Assembly: GCF_016097555.1 (NCBI RefSeq)
Contig: NC_054703.1
Span: forward strand, 19,748,758-19,812,757
Direction of reading: 5' to 3'
Length of the DNA stretch: 64,000 nt
Origin: Gigantopelta aegis
Taxonomy: Eukaryota; Mollusca; Gastropoda; Neomphalida; Peltospiridae
The first letter of the stretch is position 1. Each line of letters opens with the position of its first letter. The position numbers and the translations under genes are program-made. Under the pieces are notes generated by a model. It was not told where the DNA came from. It was given only the letters and a program-made list of their open reading frames with translations, and did no database searches. This document shows positions 10,140 to 21,575 of this stretch, in pieces.

Positions 10140-11400
10140 TTGGATATACACGTCTGAATACGAATTGATTTGATCGGAGAAAACATCCACAATATCTTCA
10201 TCAACCAAACTAAAGCATGAAAATACAATCCCATTTTATTGCCTCCCCTGATGGACGATATTTATAAAGATACTTTTTTATATCTTGACATTTACTCCTT
10301 TTTTTTAAATCAAAGCAACCCAGATTGGCTGCCACTAAAATACGATTTATGCAATTAAGCGACGGGGAATGTTCGTAATAAATGAAAACAAGCTAATATT
10401 ATGGAAACTGTAATTAAACGAAGAAAAAAAAACCTATTATAGGTCAAAGATGGTCATTTCTTTCTGGCCAATAACGTACAGATGGTGTTAGCAGACGACA
10501 ACTGACGAAATGCAGTCGTTTCGTATTTTACACGGGTAATCAACCACGGACCCGAATAGCGTGGCGAAATAATCGCGGTCACCACACGACAAGAGCGTGG
10601 ACCATGGGAGATAACTCGTATGGATTATAATTCAGATTAAATTAGCAAGTCCGATAATTCCTGATAGACGAGAAGTAAATATGATTATACCTTTCGGAAA
10701 GACGATCAAGAAATCGAGACAAATTTTCGCGCGGCGAAGGTAGAGTTTAGATTACTGGGCACATTTGTAATGAATTAGATTTAAATTATGGCCTCTCTGA
10801 CGATTTTTTTTTACAGTTCATTAGGCGCACATATTAATTAAGACAAATGTCATGTTTGAAATGACCTACAATATTATTATACAGCCCTTAAAGGAACATT
10901 ACCCTGTTTGGGGAAGCTTTAGGGTTGCTGTTCAAATAAAGGTTGGATGCTTTTCCTTGTGAAATATCTACTGGTGCAAACTGATAATATATGGGGTGGC
11001 GGGAGGCATTTTTATCTACAATATGTATAATATGATGTTATGATGTGAGAACATAACATAACATAACATAACATAACATAACATAACAACACTTTTTATC
11101 TACAATATATAATATGATAGGCTATATAATATGATATGGTATTGTTACAAGTGAACCACCACAATAACAAACAGAAATGACTTTACTACTTCTAACTCGA
11201 CGAGCCCCCAACTTGTTTTATGAAAACAAGTAAACATTTAATTAATAATGACTAATTATTGATATTTTTATATCCAGATATATAACACACACAAAAAAAT
11301 GGATAACACATATTTATATTTATTTGTTATGAGATAAACGTCACACGTACTCTACCTGACTTGGTTGACTACACACTAGAAGAAGCCTGGACATTTTCTA
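10140..11400. other. Low-repeat stretch without a gene
   Basis: Only a (CATAA)n pentanucleotide array at 11046-11089 is repetitive. Positions 10240-10860 lack SINE, MITE and homopolymer content and contain AT-rich motifs such as TATGCAATTAAG and CATATTAATTAAG, so this could be a regulatory or conserved non-coding block. No reading frame is convincing. Confidence 0.4.
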
Positions 11401-12190
11401 GTCGTTGGAGATTTCGCAGAGTACTTATTCCTTTATACTTAAAGATAAAGAATTCCATGTAACTTATGTCATAATTTCTGAATGCAACGGTTTTGACACC
11501 ATTGCTGTCCACCTATTCCAGAAGTGTCTTTGCAATAGATTAACAGAAGTGAAAAGGATAATATACTTCTCAAATGGGTGTGGAGGACAATATAAGAACT
11601 GCAATAATTTCATTAACTTGTGCTACCACAAACAGGCTTTTGGAATGAAGGCAGAGCAACACACTTTTTTGCTACATCCCATGGATAGGGTCCATGTAAT
11701 GGTGTTGGTGGAACAGTGAAAAGACTGGTGGAAAAGCTAGCTTGCAAAGGCCTTATGATCAGCACATTATCACTCCACAACAGCTGTTTGATTTTGCATC
11801 AACAAACATCTCTTCTATCACCTTTCAACTCACCAATACCGCAGACTATCATCAAGACGCTGCTGCCCTCAAACAGCAATAAATGGTACTCAAACGCTAA
11901 CGTTTTTCAGACCAGTATCATTGGTTAATCTAGAAGTGAGTGAGTGCTCTTCTTTCACAACAATAAGGATAGAAGCAGTGACTGTTGAAGTGGACAGTTG
12001 TGGCCCAGAGTATCAAGAAGTAGAACTGAACATTCTTCACCCACATGGCCCTTCCCCTTAAAGTGTCTTTACTCGTGGCCCAGACTGGCTGATGTGAATG
12101 ACATTTTAACTCCTGTTGAACCAGCCATTAATTCTGCTGGTCGAGTGTACAGTCTGTCCGAGCAGAAAGCACAATCAGGATTGTGACCGA
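11400..12190 (+). pseudogene. Decayed transposase-like gene with SDG/QYKN and GGTVKR blocks
   Basis: The translation contains IIYFSNGCGGQYKNCNNFIN followed by LCYHKQAFG, then NGVGGTVKRLVEKLACK, PQQLFDFA and further on ILHPHGP and INSAGRVYSLSEQ. This block order (YFSDG-x-QYKN, HGK-x-DG-x-GGTVKR, HPHGP, TGR-x-Y) recalls a multicopy protein family that I associate with metazoan DNA transposons but cannot name. The copy is broken in several places and lacks its N terminus, so it is a fossil. TTGACATGGAATGACCC at 12711-12727 may mark the 3' end of the element. Confidence 0.5.
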
Positions 12191-13140
12191 CAATATTTTA
12201 ATCAATTACATTCAGATAAACCTAAACATATGAGAATAGGTTAGAAATATGGAAGGCTGCACGTAAATGTTCAGTGTATGTTTGCAGTAAAAAGTGCAAA
12301 GTGTGGTTTGGTTAGCAGAAATATTAAATTATCTTAAATTAGTCATTATTGTTTTACTAGTTTGAAAAAAGCAAGGACTCCAAGATTGTGTATGTTACAC
12401 AACATTGTTTCATTATAATTTTGATTTAAACAGCATTACTGGAAACAATCATTGCAATTTGTTCTTCTAAAAAGCTTTAAAATGATAGTTGAATGTTCCT
12501 CCTAGCTTAATCTGGAGCCAAGTTATCGCATTCTTAATAACGTGACTCGGTCCATTTTTGATGAATTAAGTAAAACTTTGGTAATCTATATCTTAAAAAC
12601 CGCTTAGCCGATGGGTCTACATTTTTGGCTGAAAGGTTATTTCGTGGGCCCCTACTAGTGTATTAAGTTTCATTGAAATCTGAGAGGGTCAATGTTTCGG
12701 GTGATAGAGTTGACATGGAATGACCCGTCGGCGGTTGGGGTAAAAAGGCGGCGTATATACTTTACTCCATTACACCATAAGTAAGTAGGTTATCTCTGGC
12801 GTAAAAACCAATTCATTATTCATACTGCCTACACATATATGATTTGGGATAGGCAAGTTACTCTGGTCCATAAACACACTAAATAAAAGTACCAGGCTAC
12901 AACACGATGTGTGCCAGACTATAACAAAAACACCGTGACGTAATGGTGGCTCATAACGTTCTAGGCGCTAAGTTGTGTTTTTTTTAATTAACGTATCTGG
13001 TAATTAGTAGTCCCATTCCTGATGTTGAATAAAGTTATGATACCTCAAACTAAACCGTGAGCCGCGAGGAATACAGCTATCTAAACAGTAATTATTAACA
13101 ACTAAAGGTAAATATGTATTTAAAGGATAACTCTTGTATA
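12190..13140. other. Possible 3' non-coding part of the fossil element, then unique sequence
   Basis: No coding signal is visible. The stretch 12530-12727 (CCGATGGGTCTACATTTTTG, CTTAGCC, TTGACATGGAATGACCC) has the look of a transposon end. The remainder is AT-rich unique sequence. Confidence 0.35.
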
Positions 13141-13424
13141 ATGAATGAATGAATGTTTAACGACACCCCAGCACGAAAAATACATCGGCTATTGGGTGTC
13201 AAACTATGGTAATGCAAATAAATAAAGTGATGATCAACATCAATATAAAAATTCAAGGTTTAAACAAAAACAGTGTAAAGAACTGTGCAAAAATACAAAT
13301 ACAAATATCACAGAATTTTACGGACACCGAATTTTACTGTAAACTTCAATTTGTGCTGTATTGGCCATTCTCAAAGAGAATGTTACACCCCTGCACCACG
13401 GTGAGGTTACAGCACGCGCAGGGG
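13141..13424 (-). repeat. Family F retroposon (CATT-repeat tail)
   Basis: The reverse complement begins GCCCCTGCGCGTGCTGTAAC, includes ACATTCTCTTTGAGAATGGC and ends ATGTATTTTTCGTGCTGGGG, TGTCGTTAAACATTCATT. Its partner at 26841-27120 is on the other strand. The (CATT)n end suggests retroposition. Confidence 0.75.
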
Positions 13425-14072
13425 CTCTTGTATAAAGCCCAAATAAGCAATAATTTACCCGATTAACTAATTAATACAACTTAACTACAACTTCCAACTA
13501 ATTTCCTTTTGCCAAATTACTCTACAGTAGGGATTGGCATAAAGTATACATAAAAAACTAGGAAGTTATAAAATTTAGCCAAAATCAAATACCGGTATTC
13601 ATAAACTCAGAAAGATTCCCTTACATGTATCACAGTATATGTGACATATGATACGATATTACATGGTATATGATACGATATGATATGGTATAATAATATA
13701 TATGATATGATGTGATAATAGATATATCATAGGTATGATATTATATGATATCATATTATATGTATAATAACGCCCGTTGGCGTTACCAGGATTTTATATT
13801 GGTAGGGTCGTCTACATTGGGCACGAGCCAGTTTGATTAAAATCGGCTCCACTGGTTAATAACTATTACCCGTGGTAGACCAGTAGAGCTGATTTCTATC
13901 AGATTGGGCGTCGGCACCCACACTGTCTAAGGTTAGTGTTATGGGGCGACTGGCAAATATAAAAGGTAGTGGGAGAAAATGTGATGGGGGGGGGGGGGGG
14001 GGGGTCATGTTCTCCATGTCGCTCCCTCCCACCATAGTCCTAGTATGCTGTCTGGAGATCATACTTATCAAG
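13425..14072. other. Non-coding, GATAT-rich simple sequence
   Basis: Positions 13625-13765 are built from GATAC/GATAT words. A G18 run lies at 13986-14003. No gene is seen. Confidence 0.5.
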
Positions 14073-14392
14073 GGCGGGGCGTAGACCAGTAGTAAAACGC
14101 TCGCCTGATGTGTGGTCGGTGTAGGATCGATCCCCGTCGGTGGGCCCATTGAGCTATTTTTCATTCCAGCCAGTACACCACGCCTGGTATATCAAAAGCC
14201 GTTTTATGTGCTATCCTGTCTGTGAGATTACGCATATAAAAGATCACAAGCTAATAATGAAAAATGTGACTGGTTTTTTTTTTTTTTTTTTTTTTTATCT
14301 AAGGCTGTATGTAACACTTACCAAATGTTTGACATTCAATAGCCGATGATTAATATATCAATGTGCTCTAGTGGTGGTTTTAGCAAAGTGTC
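14073..14392 (+). repeat. SINE, head A / tail 2 hybrid with T-run
   Basis: Head A (GGGCGGGGCGTAGACCAGTA, GGATCGATCCCC) joins the shared body, a T23 run at about 14275-14297, and tail 2 (ACCAAATGTTTGACATTCAA to ATGTGCTCTAGTGGTG). Elsewhere head A usually pairs with tail 1. Confidence 0.8.
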
Positions 14393-14643
14393 AATTCGCA
14401 GTCAAATTACGCTGCTGACGCTAAGCTGCGCCCCGCCTACGCTATATTCAGTCTGTCTCCGACTCCTGTGATAACTGTGATGATAGTGGGTTTGTAAGTA
14501 CTTTAGAAATACACGTACATCCCATTAAAACGTCTGCATTTGTGATAGAACACTTCAACTAATCACAAACATGGGTCTGGATCTAGTGAGAAGTGATTCT
14601 CCATAATCGAGTGTCACTAAAAATGTTACCTATGATTGTTCAT

Positions 14644-15117
<474 letters not shown>

Positions 15118-16112
15118 GTTAAAGAAAGACCACAAACCAATGCAACGGCACTGTACATGTTTTATTTGTAACTTAAATTCAACAACAGGGTTACTATACC
15201 AAAAAGCATAAACAGTTCCAACATATTTCAGGGTCCGTGCTTATAAAATGTTTAGTCTATAATCAATCTCTAATGACGTCACACGCATATAATTTGTATG
15301 GCGTTAGAATCTTAAGTCTAGACTAATATAAAGTTTTATAAGCACCATACCAGGTCTCATTTCAAACGAGATGTTTTTAATTATAATTTTGAGCATTTGG
15401 CCACAACTGCCTTCTGACAAGATGCTTACTCCCATTCACCATGACACACAAAACAAAGACAGTGTCATATCATATAATATATAGATAATGTAATTCAATG
15501 TGCGTGTTAAACAACTTCTGACAACTGAAAATCATAACAGTACAGTACTACACAAATGTTTAAAACATATTTGTTGATGCTAATCATTGTAACATATACA
15601 GAAACATGGCAAAGCAAGATACACGTGTAAAAAAAACTAAACTATTTTGGTGATTTTGACATATTGTCTTAGAGAGAAAACCCGCTACATTTTTCCATTA
15701 GTAGCAAGGGATGTTTTATATACACCATCCCACAGACAGAACAGCACATACCGTCGCTCGTGAAATACTTTTCAAAGCTCATAATAACTGAAAATTATTA
15801 AAAACCAACATTCATTGAACATATTTAAACGGGGTTGTGTCAAAGTTATAAGTGCAAATAATAAATCCCATATATAACTCTTGTGTAATTAACTGAACAA
15901 TATCAAATTGTAATAAAACAGTGTAGTAGTTAATGAATAAAACACACTGCCGTTGACAGACAATTTTTCGTCAATGTGGAGACGTCATTCAAATTCAACC
16001 TTTCATGAATTAACCAGTCGTATTACATTTTTCAACAATATAAATGTATTTTAATAGTAAATGAAATTATTTGGTTCAATTTTTATGGGCATATAAAAAT
16101 TTTAAAGTTTTT
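15118..16112. other. AT-rich sequence with a SINE fragment
   Basis: No gene is seen. Positions 15670-15752 are an inverted SINE body fragment (AACCCGCTACATTTTTCCAT, then TAGCAAGGGATGTTTTATAT). The remainder is unique. Confidence 0.5.
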
Positions 16113-16625
16113 TTTGTTTAACGACACCACTAGACTACACTGATATATTAATAATCGGCTGTTGGATGTTAAACATTTGGTAATTCTGACTCGTAGTTAA
16201 TAGAGGAAAAGAAAGGAATGTTTTATTTAACGACGCACTCAACACATTTTAGTTACGGTTATATGGCGTCAGACATATGGTTACGTTTCTTGATCTTAAA
16301 AGGAAACCCGCTGTCGCCACTACATGGGCTACTCTTTCCGATTAGCAGCAAGGGATCTTTTACTTGCGCTTCCTACAGGCAGGATAGCACAAACCATGGC
16401 CTTTGTTGAACCAGTAATGGATCACTGGTCGGTGCAAGTGGTTTACACCTACCCATTGAGCCTTGCGGAGCACTCACTCAGGGTTTGGAGTCCGTATCTG
16501 GATTAAAAATCCCATGCCTCGACTGGGATCCGAACCCAGTGCCTACCAGCCTGTTGACCGATGGCCTAACCACAACGCCACCGAGGCCGGTCGTAGTTAA
16601 TAGAGGAAACCCGCTACATGTTCTT
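16113..16625 (-). repeat. Older SINE with tail 2, split by a later SINE
   Basis: The inverted tail 2 (GTTTAACGACACCACTAGAC to TTTGGTAATTCTGACTCGTA) is interrupted at 16209 and resumes at 16592 with GAGGAAACCCGCTACATG. The insert has its own 18-bp target duplication. Confidence 0.8.
16210..16591 (-). repeat. SINE, head B / tail 1, nested, 18-bp target duplication
   Basis: A complete inverted head B SINE is flanked by CGTAGTTAATAGAGGAAA at 16192-16209 and 16592-16609 without mismatch. The perfect duplication and intact body suggest a fairly recent insertion into an older SINE. Confidence 0.93.
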
Positions 16626-16706
16626 AATGACATATAAATTAAAGTATAACGTGTACATTTCACAACAACAAAATAATAAATATGTTTGGTACTGCCGCTT
16701 TGAAGT

Positions 16707-17251
16707 TTAATATTTTTCATTAAAAATCAGAACCTTCGTGTCGACCGGTTCTGACTGTGTCTCTGCCTCTTGCTCGTTTATCGACTTAAACAGTTCGCTT
16801 GTGACCATTTGAAAAAAGTCCCTTTTTCGTCGTTTTGTCAGCTCCTTCACATAGGGAAGGAGACCCTTGAAAAACATCAGATCCACATCCGGTTCTCGTC
16901 TGTTCATAAAGTCGATCATGACTTCGTCCTCTGAGTAAGGACGTTTTCTCTTGCAAGATCCAGACCTTGCACTGCTGGTGTTCAACGGACTGGTGCTTCG
17001 ACTGTGATCCTTTGCGTCTGCCAGTTGTTCTATCTCTGAATCAGCAGATGGAATCGTGTCTTCGACAGACTCTGGCCCATAGTTCCCAATCATTGCGCCA
17101 CGAGTTATAAAACACCTTAGAAAGTTCATTTGGTCCATCAGATAAAATGTCGGAGCCTTCTGGCTTGCGTATGTCCCACATGGCGGCTTGGTGTTAACTG
17201 CTTTACTGAACGAACCGCGAAGATTCTGCCATCGCTTTCTGGCATTGTAAG
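16707..17251 (-). CDS. MADF-BESS gene, last coding exon
   Basis: The acceptor AAATTTCAG (17252-17260) precedes CT TAC AAT GCC. The exon carries the second half of MADF, the linker and BESS, and ends at a stop at 16707. Confidence 0.85.
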
Positions 17252-18365
17252 CTGAAATTTAAAACAAGAGAAGACTTTAACGTTTGTTTACAATAAATAC
17301 ATTTATAATGCTCACTAAATACCGATCTGTAGACAGTACCACTGTTTATTACTCACTAACAAATATTTATTTGACATAAATATTCACTGGACATTAAATG
17401 TAATATATTTTCAGGTTCCTGGCCACTGGAGAAACGTTCAAGTCTTCACATCACCAATTTCGCATGGGCTTAAGCACCATTCGACAAATAGTCTATGATG
17501 TCTACCATGCTATTTAACACACATGAAAGGAATACCATTCACAGAATTGACCATAGATTATTTCATGATTGTTTTGGGTGAATTTTGCCGCAAATGAAAT
17601 ATCTACTTTGAATTGGTTCAATACATGGGATGAATGTATCGATATAATGCCCAGGCAATTCTGGAAGTACATATTTCAAATACAAGCAGACGTTTTTAGT
17701 ATTATTGCAAGCTGACGCAGATGAAGACTCCAATTGTATCATCACTGATTTTGGCAACTATGGACGATATTCTGATGGTGAAGTTTTGAAACATTCGTCA
17801 TTAAGAAAAACTTTGATTCAAATTTTAATTCCATTCCAGAAGAGGAACCTATTTGCAACAGGCAGTTGAATGTCGTGATGCATTTATCAAGCTGTTTAAA
17901 CGTGAACGACAAAACCTTAATACGTTATCAGGGCCGTATCTCTGTACAATGAATTCGAATGGGAATTCGGCAAAATAGTCAATGATTTCACGAATCTCTA
18001 TCTATAGGATATCTGATCTATAGGAGGAGAGCCACTCCCGAGATCCTTTACTGGAGATTTCATACTTCTTGCACTGCCATAAAGAGAACTGCCACTTAAG
18101 ACTAGTTACTAAATCAAAACTTGCACCGGACAGTTATCAAAACAAGCCTTTCGACTGCTTGGCAATACAAAGCTGGCCACACCAGATGTGAATAAAACTG
18201 ATTAATATCATTACCCGTTGTCTCCAAAGCGTCAGCAACTTGTGCCCATGCTGCATCAATCTGGTGTCGGTCTTTGTAGTCAGGGTGGCTAGGATCATAG
18301 AGACATCGCCTCTTCTCTACCTCAAACACCAGTTTCTCCGACCTTTCTCTATCTGGCTTGCCCAT
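16707..18365 (-). CDS. MADF-BESS domain transcriptional regulator (Adf-1-like)
   Basis: Two coding exons (18215-18365 and 16707-17251) join in phase 1 to give 231 residues. Residues about 10-98 form a MADF domain, a Myb/SANT-like DNA-binding fold, with RRCLYDPSHPDYKD, AAWAQVADAL, the junction at A-YNARKRWQNLRGSF, and MNFLRCF. A Ser-rich linker with nuclear-localisation-like KRKR (151-154) leads to a BESS protein-interaction motif at about 172-210 (DLMFFKGLLPYVKELTKRRK). The family comprises nuclear sequence-specific regulators such as Adf-1. The start ATG lies one base after a TTTTTTAG acceptor, so a 5' UTR exon is expected upstream. The frame is intact. Some PIF/Harbinger transposons encode a MADF protein, so transposon origin is possible; the BESS motif and introns fit a host gene. 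Confidence 0.85.
17252..18214 (-). other. MADF-BESS intron holding a foreign transposase
   Basis: The intron is 963 bp on the minus strand with GT and AG ends. Roughly its left half is a PIF/Harbinger fragment on the plus strand. The remainder, about 17880-18214, is unrecognised. Confidence 0.75.
17414..17880 (+). mobile_element. PIF/Harbinger transposase fragment, decayed
   Basis: After an acceptor-like TATTTTCAG the plus strand reads FLATGETFKSSHHQFRMGLS then TIRQIVYDVYHAI, and further on IGSIHGMNVSI, GNSGSTYFKYKQTF, ITDFGNYGRYSDGEVLKHSS and IPEEEP. This is the order of the DDE_Tnp_4 (Harbinger) transposase: RFLATGETF, IGsiDGKHV, SGSxYfnYK, DvGayGRnSDggvf. In-frame stops and a frame change are present. 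The first catalytic Asp (DGKH) is His here; the second Asp (TDFG) remains. The N and C termini are missing. It is a plain DNA-transposon relic, antiparallel to the MADF-BESS gene around it. Confidence 0.88.
18215..18365 (-). CDS. MADF-BESS gene, first coding exon
   Basis: The exon encodes MGKPDRERSEK and the first half of the MADF domain. On the minus strand the acceptor is TACTTTTTTAG before G-ATG, and the donor is ACGG|GTAATG at 18215/18214. Confidence 0.82.
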
Positions 18366-18613
18366 CCTAAAAAAGTATTAAATAAATAAATAATAATAAT
18401 TAAAATAAATAAATAAATAAATAATTTTAACACTAGTCCATTGTCAGGTTCCAACCTTTAGTGTATCGCCGGTAACCCGATGCTACAGAAAATGGTCTTT
18501 CTCAGCAACTGGAGTAAATACATTTTTATTTATTTATTTATATTTTATGAGACCACTAACACTAAACACAAATAATATACAACTGAACGTGATTTTAGGG
18601 GACCTCCATATTA

Positions 18614-18846
18614 CAGGCACGGCGGAAATGTAGGACAGCCCAATAATTCTGAATCAAAAATAATAATGATAGTAAATCTTAAGGCGGACAAGATTTTTAC
18701 TTTTAGAATGCAGGAAATTGCATTTCAAGACGTCTAGTTTTCAAAATTTTAGTGCAGCATACCTCGAATCCCTTAAAAACTTTGCGCATTCGATTTCAGT
18801 CAGCCCCCCACCCCCACCTTAATGTCTACTTGCTTCCGCCGTACCT
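18614..18846 (-). mobile_element. Family K MITE, full copy
   Basis: The ends CAGGCACGGCGGAAA and CTTCCGCCGTACCT are 233 bp apart, with the K body inverted (GCCCAATAATTCTGAATCAA to TTGCGCATTCGATTTCAGTC). Confidence 0.8.
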
Positions 18847-19034
18847 ATATTATCTATGAACAAAACGGGTAGCAGATGTCACTTTTTAAATCTTGTAGAA
18901 AACATCACACTTGGAATGCAAATATTTTTCAAGAAAATGCACCGTAAAGAATACTTCATCCCTAAAATATTTACATATCAAGATACCTACACATTTTGCA
19001 AAAACATTCCCCTTAAAAAATATAATTTTGAAAA

Positions 19035-19292
19035 CTTTGGGGGGGGGGGGGGGGGCTGACTGAGATCGAAATAGCAAAGCAAAGTTTCTAGGGGGTTCGG
19101 GGGTGTGTTCCCCCGTAAAATTTGAAAAAACGAGATGTCCCAAAACGAAATTTCCAGCATTCTACAAGTAATATTCATTTCTGTCTTAAGATTTACTATA
19201 AATAATATTTTTGATTTAGAATTATTTTTGGGGGATAGAGCCCCCAGCACCCTCACCCCCCCCCCCCCCCACCCCACCCCGCTCCGTGCCTG
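19035..19292 (+). mobile_element. Family K MITE starting in a G-run
   Basis: The G18 run at 19038-19055 replaces the left end. The K body (CTGACTGAGATCGAAATAGC, AAAGTTTCTAGGGGGTTCGG, CAGCATTCTACAAGTAATA) follows and ends CCCGCTCCGTGCCTG at 19292. Confidence 0.7.
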
Positions 19293-19339
19293 TTAAAAGC
19301 GTTAATAATTTTACTATACAGTTAACCTTTAGGGGGCCT

Positions 19340-19690
19340 ACAAAGGCGCACGGACTCCCATTTTGTTTAGTTTTTTTGGTGGGGAGGGGCGGAAGGCTAG
19401 TTTTTGCCCGAATTAAACGAAAATACCCGAATCTGGATAACAACATTTATTCATATTAGTATTACTACCAGACAGCTAGGCTATATATATATGGTTGCAA
19501 ACGAATCACTGCGTATTTTTACATGGATTACAACTAATTTTGAGGGTAGAATGATGAAAATAAATGGTAAAAAGGTCTTAGATTAGCACATTTCGCAAAA
19601 ATATCTGTATAATATTTGCCCGAATTTGAGGTTTTTCTCCAGCATTGGTTGGGGGAAGGAGTTGCCCCTCCCCCGCTCCCGTTATGAGTA
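19340..19690 (+). repeat. Family L repeat
   Basis: GCGCACGGACTCCCATTTTG, GCCCGAATTAAACGAAAATA, CAAACGAATCACTGCG and TTTGCCCGAATTTGAGG match the L copies at 8018 and 23755. It lies 50 bp after a K copy. Confidence 0.7.
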
Positions 19691-19796
19691 AAATAGAATA
19701 AGAATAATTGATTTGTATAACACAAGCATATTATGGGCAGAGCTAGATTTAAAGCGTGAATAGTTTTATTATACAGTTAACCTTTAACAATAGTGT

Positions 19797-19973
19797 TGTA
19801 GGTGCCAAAAAGTGGGCGTGTGTGGGGGTGGGGGTGGGGTGTGGGGTGTTACATACACATATATAAATATATATGAACCATCGCTGCTGCTACTGGATCA
19901 AGAAACGTGGGGGAACACATGCGGCATGCCCCCCCCCCCCCCCCCCCCAACCGCTTCCTATGCCATTGATTTA
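19797..19973 (-). mobile_element. Family H MITE with TATA core
   Basis: The reverse complement starts TAGGAAGCGG, then a G run, GCATGCCGCATGTG, and later AGCAGCAGCGATGGTTCATA and TATATTTATATATGTG. These are the H internal motifs. Confidence 0.6.
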
Positions 19974-20076
19974 CTGCTGATGCATGCAGTAGGTTACTCA
20001 GTTCTGCGGGAAACTTACGTACAGCCACTTTGGTGCTCGTTTGAAGGACAAAAATAGTAATTAAAAGCTTGCTCAC

Positions 20077-20200
20077 CTTTCGTTTTCCTGATCACGAAAA
20101 ATGAAACTGATAATGGCGGACGCGGCCAGTCTGGGTCCACTAACACAACGGAGCTAGGTCTGTGTCTGTGTCTGGCGAGTACGGTACGACTACGCGTCGA
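20077..20200 (-). promoter_or_regulatory. Candidate 5' UTR exon and TATA promoter for the MADF-BESS gene
   Basis: On the minus strand TATAAA (plus 20223-20228) precedes a CpG-richer stretch ending in CGAAAG|GTGAGC at 20077/20076, a good donor. Joining it to the acceptor at 18367 gives an untranslated first exon ahead of the ATG at 18365. The pairing and start site are inferred, with no transcript evidence. Confidence 0.45.
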
Positions 20201-20640
20201 ACAGTAAGCACACGAAATCGAATTTATAACAAAAGCACACACGGCGTCTGTGCTGGCGCGAACAACAGATTTGGCAGCAGACGACAGGGCTATATTTAGA
20301 TAGCGCCAGAGTCGCCAGACCCAGATCCAGGTCAGAGTTCAGCGAGACCGAGCTGAGAAACGTCCGCTAGACTGGTTGATAGCGCTTCACGGTAAAACCA
20401 AATGGTCTCGTAAGAAACCATTCAAATAGTTCGCTAACGTTAGCGAAATGTTTGCTGGCTGAACGCGGTGAAGCTTTTGCGTGCTTTAGGCTTGGCGCTA
20501 TCAAAATACAGCAAACTGTGTCGTCTGCTGCCAGATCTGTCCGTACATTTCCACGAGCGTAAAGGTCAGATTCTATATTGGGGCTGGTCTAGGCTGTAGC
20601 CATAGTACTCTACCGTCCGAGAACTATATAGTCCGTCCCA
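20200..20640. promoter_or_regulatory. CpG-richer upstream region
   Basis: CpG dinucleotides are common here compared with the surroundings, and homopolymers and SINEs are absent. It includes a palindromic TCGCTAACGTTAGCGA at 20433-20448. It may be the MADF-BESS promoter or a bidirectional one. Confidence 0.35.
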
Positions 20641-21575
20641 TTATTCTATAAAACTGTTTTCTTTAAATAATTTCAGTGTGGTTTGACTTAACAAAGGCGT
20701 AGCGCCAATTGCACACAGTAGGGGGCCTACACATGTGCGTAATGCAAAAAACAAAATCCGGGAATAAGGTCGAGGCTGTCTGTAATTGTTCTATAAAATA
20801 TACTCTTAAAATTGACTCGAAAAAATATAGAAAAAAAAAGCCTTAGAAAAGGCTCAGAATACATCTATAGGCGTTCTGAGTTTAATCATTTTCACGGAGG
20901 AGGCCCTCCGAATTCCCCTTCCCTCCCCCCCCCCCCTCCCCCTCGGGCAATGCTAAAAATTTTCTGGCTACGCGCCTGCTTAAGAAGAAAAGTAAAAGTG
21001 TTTTTGAAAAAAGAAAAAAAAAGCAATTTCTATGTGCTATTTACAAATCAATCGGCTCAGAAATAAATAACTTGTAAATTTCATCGTATGAAAAAAGGCG
21101 TTCCCTGTGGGACGGACTACAGACGGATATTTGGACGGTTATATTATTTTCAAGTTACTATGTAGGTCTTTGTAGGCCTAACTGAAAACTCAGTTGAACT
21201 GGTTTGATTGCCGACCTCATGCGAAACGGAATTTAATTTTTTATTAGGTCGATGCATTGTAAACAAAAAAGCATTGAACGAACGCGCACCAAAATGTAAT
21301 ATGAACTGTGTTAAAACCACACTGAATTGCCTGCCCCCCCCCCCCCCAAATTTTGCAATAGGTATAATTTTATTATATATTAATTTTCATTTTGTTTTAC
21401 GATCACCCTCCAAACTTCCCCCAAAGTTCCCTTGGCATTCCACCATATGCCCCCCCCCCCCCCCCCCATGGATTTTCTGTATCTGCCACTGGACTAAATA
21501 TGTGTAGCGCCTTTGTGTCAGTTCTAAAGAGGTGGGATATTTAAAACAGTTTCCCTTGGATAAACTAAATGTCCT
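20641..21575. other. Non-coding stretch with C-runs
   Basis: No gene is seen. C-runs at 20920-20935, 21334-21347 and 21450-21467 and short A-rich segments dominate. The reading frames here owe their prolines to the C-runs. Confidence 0.5.

Larger units (their letters stand above)
18366..20076 (-). other. Probable 5' UTR intron of the MADF-BESS gene
   Basis: If the donor at 20077/20076 pairs with the acceptor at 18367, the intron is about 1.7 kb and contains K, L and H repeats listed separately. Short AAATAAATAAAT simple sequence lies at 18377-18425. Confidence 0.45.

Noticed and set aside
17563-17757. Minus-strand frame in the MADF intron
   Set aside because: It is the shadow of the Harbinger transposase fragment on the plus strand.
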